DNA from: Micrococcaceae bacterium Sec5.7
GTDB taxonomy: Bacteria > Actinomycetota > Actinomycetes > Actinomycetales > Micrococcaceae
Direction: 5' to 3'
DNA: 64,000 bases
Assembly (NCBI GenBank): GCA_039636785.1
Contig: CP144169.1
Location: forward strand, 1,426,001 to 1,490,000
Shown: positions 62,271-64,000 of the stretch, one piece after another
Layout of the letters: every line of letters starts with the position of its first letter
Numbering within the stretch: position 1 is the stretch's first letter
Program-made: the position numbers and the translations under genes
The notes under the pieces: model-generated
What the model was told of the DNA's origin: nothing
Seen by the model: only the letters and a program-made list of their open reading frames with translations
The model's database searches: none

Positions 62271-64000
62271 GTGGCACCTAGTTCTGATTACACCGCCCGG
62301 CACCTTTCCGTGCTGGAGGGCCTCGAGGCCGTGCGTAAACGGCCCGGCATGTACATCGGATCAACGGACTCCCGCGGCCTCATGCATTGCTTGTGGGAAA
62401 TCATCGACAATTCGGTCGATGAAGCCCTGGCGGGCTTCGGCCACGACATCAAGATCATCCTGCACGCGGACAACTCTGTGGAGATCCACGATGATGGCCG
62501 TGGCATCCCCATTGACGTTGAACCTAAGACCGGGCTCACCGGCGTTGAGGTGGTTTTCACCAAGCTTCACGCCGGGGGCAAGTTCGGCGGCGGTTCGTAC
62601 ACCGCCTCCGGTGGACTTCACGGTGTGGGTGCCTCGGTTGTCAATGCCTTGTCCGCCCGGCTCGACGCTGAAGTGGACCGTGGCGGCAAGACCTACAAAA
62701 TGTCCTTCCGCCGTGGCGAACCGGGACGTTTCAAGGATGCGGGCCCCAAACCCGGGCCCGACGCTACCTTCGCGCCTTTCGTGGACGGCTCTGTGCTTGA
62801 TGTCATCGGCAAAGCCAAGCGCGGTGTGACAGGTACACGGATCCGCTACTGGGCGGACCGCCAGATCTTCACCCCCGACGCGAAGTTCTCCTACGATGAA
62901 CTGGCCGCCCGTGCACGGCAGACCTCCTTCCTGGTCCCGGGTCTGAAACTGACGGTCCGGGATGAGCGAAGGGCTGCGGGCACACCCGGCGAGCTGGCCC
63001 CGCACGTGGAGGTCTTCCACCACGACGGCGGCATCTCCGAGTTCGTGGAATTCCTCGCCGTTGATTCGGCAGTCACAGACGTCTGGCGGCTCCACGGCGC
63101 CGGCAAGTTCAAAGAGACCGTCCCGGTGCTGGATGACAGGGGCCATAGCCAGCTCGCCGAAGTGGAGCGTGACTGCGAAGTGGATGTGGCCCTGCGCTGG
63201 GGAATCGGCTACGACTCCGCAGTCCGCAGCTTCGTCAACATCATCTCCACCCCCAAGGGCGGCACTCATCAGGCCGGTTTCGAACAGGCACTCGTCAAGA
63301 CGTTCCGCAAGGCCGTTGAGTCCAATGCGCGCAAGCTCAAGGCCGGCAACGACAAAATCGAGAAGGATGACATATTCGCCGGCCTCACAGCCGTTCTGAC
63401 GGTCCGGCTGGCAGAACCCCAGTTCGAAGGCCAGACCAAGGAAATTCTGGGCACCTCCGCGGTCCGGGCCATCGTCGCCCGGGTAGTGGAACAGGAAATC
63501 ACTGCCAAGCTGAGTTCCGCCAACCGCAACGACAAGGCGCAGTCCGCGCTGTTGCTGGAAAAAATTGTCAGCGAGATGAAATCGCGCATCTCGGCGCGGG
63601 TCCACAAGGAAACACAGCGCCGCAAGAATGCGCTGGAAACCTCATCCATGCCCACAAAGCTGGCGGACTGCCGCACGGACGACGTCGCCCGTTCCGAGCT
63701 GTTCATCGTGGAAGGCGACTCCGCCTTGGGCACGGCAAAACTGGCACGGTCCTCCGACTTCCAGGCCCTGCTCCCTATCCGCGGCAAGATCCTGAACGTC
63801 CAGAAAGCGTCGGTGGGGGACATGCTCTCCAACACCGAATGCGCCGCGTTGATCCAGGTGGTCGGCGCCGGGTCCGGGAGGGGCTTCGCCATCGAAGCCG
63901 CCCGCTATGGCAAGGTCATCCTCATGACCGATGCCGACGTGGACGGCGCTCACATCCGCACGCTGCTGCTGACGCTGTTTTTCCGTTACATGCGGCCCAT
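62271..64000 (+). CDS. parE: Type IIA DNA topoisomerase B subunit (ParE/GyrB-type), cut by window end
   Basis: ATPase and TOPRIM subunit of a topoisomerase IV or second gyrase. The first 576 codons are seen. GHKL ATPase motifs are EIIDNSVDEALAG (catalytic Glu), DDGRGIPID and GGLHGVGASVVNAL. The transducer domain has the QTKEILG loop with its Lys. The TOPRIM domain has Glu481 in VEGDSALGTAK and LMTDADVDGAH. The usual EGDSAGGSA reads EGDSALGTA here. Position after sigA-DUF7455 is typical of the ParE gene of Arthrobacter, hence the symbol. GTG start, with GAAGGAG about 11 bases upstream. Confidence 0.9.
   Translation, partial: MAPSSDYTARHLSVLEGLEAVRKRPGMYIGSTDSRGLMHCLWEIIDNSVDEALAGFGHDIKIILHADNSVEIHDDGRGIPIDVEPKTGLTGVEVVFTKLHAGGKFGGGSYTASGGLHGVGASVVNALSARLDAEVDRGGKTYKMSFRRGEPGRFKDAGPKPGPDATFAPFVDGSVLDVIGKAKRGVTGTRIRYWADRQIFTPDAKFSYDELAARARQTSFLVPGLKLTVRDERRAAGTPGELAPHVEVFHHDGGISEFVEFLAVDSAVTDVWRLHGAGKFKETVPVLDDRGHSQLAEVERDCEVDVALRWGIGYDSAVRSFVNIISTPKGGTHQAGFEQALVKTFRKAVESNARKLKAGNDKIEKDDIFAGLTAVLTVRLAEPQFEGQTKEILGTSAVRAIVARVVEQEITAKLSSANRNDKAQSALLLEKIVSEMKSRISARVHKETQRRKNALETSSMPTKLADCRTDDVARSELFIVEGDSALGTAKLARSSDFQALLPIRGKILNVQKASVGDMLSNTECAALIQVVGAGSGRGFAIEAARYGKVILMTDADVDGAHIRTLLLTLFFRYMRP

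Noticed and set aside
1..64000. Mobile elements, CRISPR arrays, tRNA genes
   Set aside because: No transposase, integrase, regularly spaced repeats or cloverleaf-like sequences were recognised on either strand.

Overview
The window is a gene-dense, GC-rich stretch of a core actinobacterial chromosome. It most likely comes from Arthrobacter or a close relative (Micrococcales, Micrococcaceae). Four things point there: a division and cell-wall cluster with sepF, yggT and divIVA downstream of ftsZ and no ftsA; a MurE without the DNPR motif of diaminopimelate ligases, as expected for lysine-type peptidoglycan; a polyphosphate/ATP glucomannokinase-type PpgK; and frequent GTG/TTG starts. No rRNA, tRNA, CRISPR array, insertion sequence or prophage was recognised. 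Family names come from reading the translated sequences, not from database searches.

Region 1 (about 1-20.5 kb, all + strand) is the dcw cluster: murE-murF-mraY-murD-ftsW-murG-murC-ftsQ, tightly coupled by short overlaps, then a separate ftsZ unit with pgeF and yggS, then sepF, yggT, divIVA, lspA, rluD and dnaE. Region 2 (20.5-27.7 kb) is mixed metabolism: flavin reductase, a membrane protein, hisD, nrdR, an SDR, ppgK, map, a tiny SPOR-like protein and panB. Region 3 (27.7-39.6 kb) is a nitrogen island: glnA2 and glnE, a polar-amino-acid ABC transporter whose binding protein and permease are one polypeptide, and glnA1. Between these lie a VOC protein, a GNAT, a PAS-EAL c-di-GMP phosphodiesterase and a small HTH protein whose promoter is overlaid by two 16-bp palindromes.

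Region 4 (39.8-54.4 kb) holds RDD, DUF3817 and DUF4191 proteins, lipA/lipB, an atypical membrane Ser/Thr kinase, a TIGR01777 epimerase, a tricorn-like protease, OsmC, a broken VOC gene, and sucB-lpd (2-oxoacid dehydrogenase E2 and E3). LipB and LipA make the lipoyl groups that SucB carries. The order dlaT - epimerase - lipB - lipA - DUF4191 - RDD - glnA1 - glnE - glnA2 - panB is largely the one known from Mycobacterium tuberculosis Rv2215-Rv2225, so this is conserved actinobacterial synteny. Region 5 (54.6-64 kb) has pepA, a PAC2-family protein, an MFS transporter, DUF4192, the primary sigma factor sigA, a DUF7455 zinc-ribbon protein and a type IIA topoisomerase B subunit cut by the window end.

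Gene ends are often marked by long GC-rich hairpins. Many starts lack a Shine-Dalgarno sequence and instead have a TANNNT-like -10 element exactly six bases upstream, the signature of leaderless mRNAs. Nothing looks like a wholly new defence or mobile system. The most promising loci are the double-palindrome HTH promoter beside the EAL phosphodiesterase, the atypical kinase with an unknown outer domain, and the pentapeptide-repeat start of YggS.
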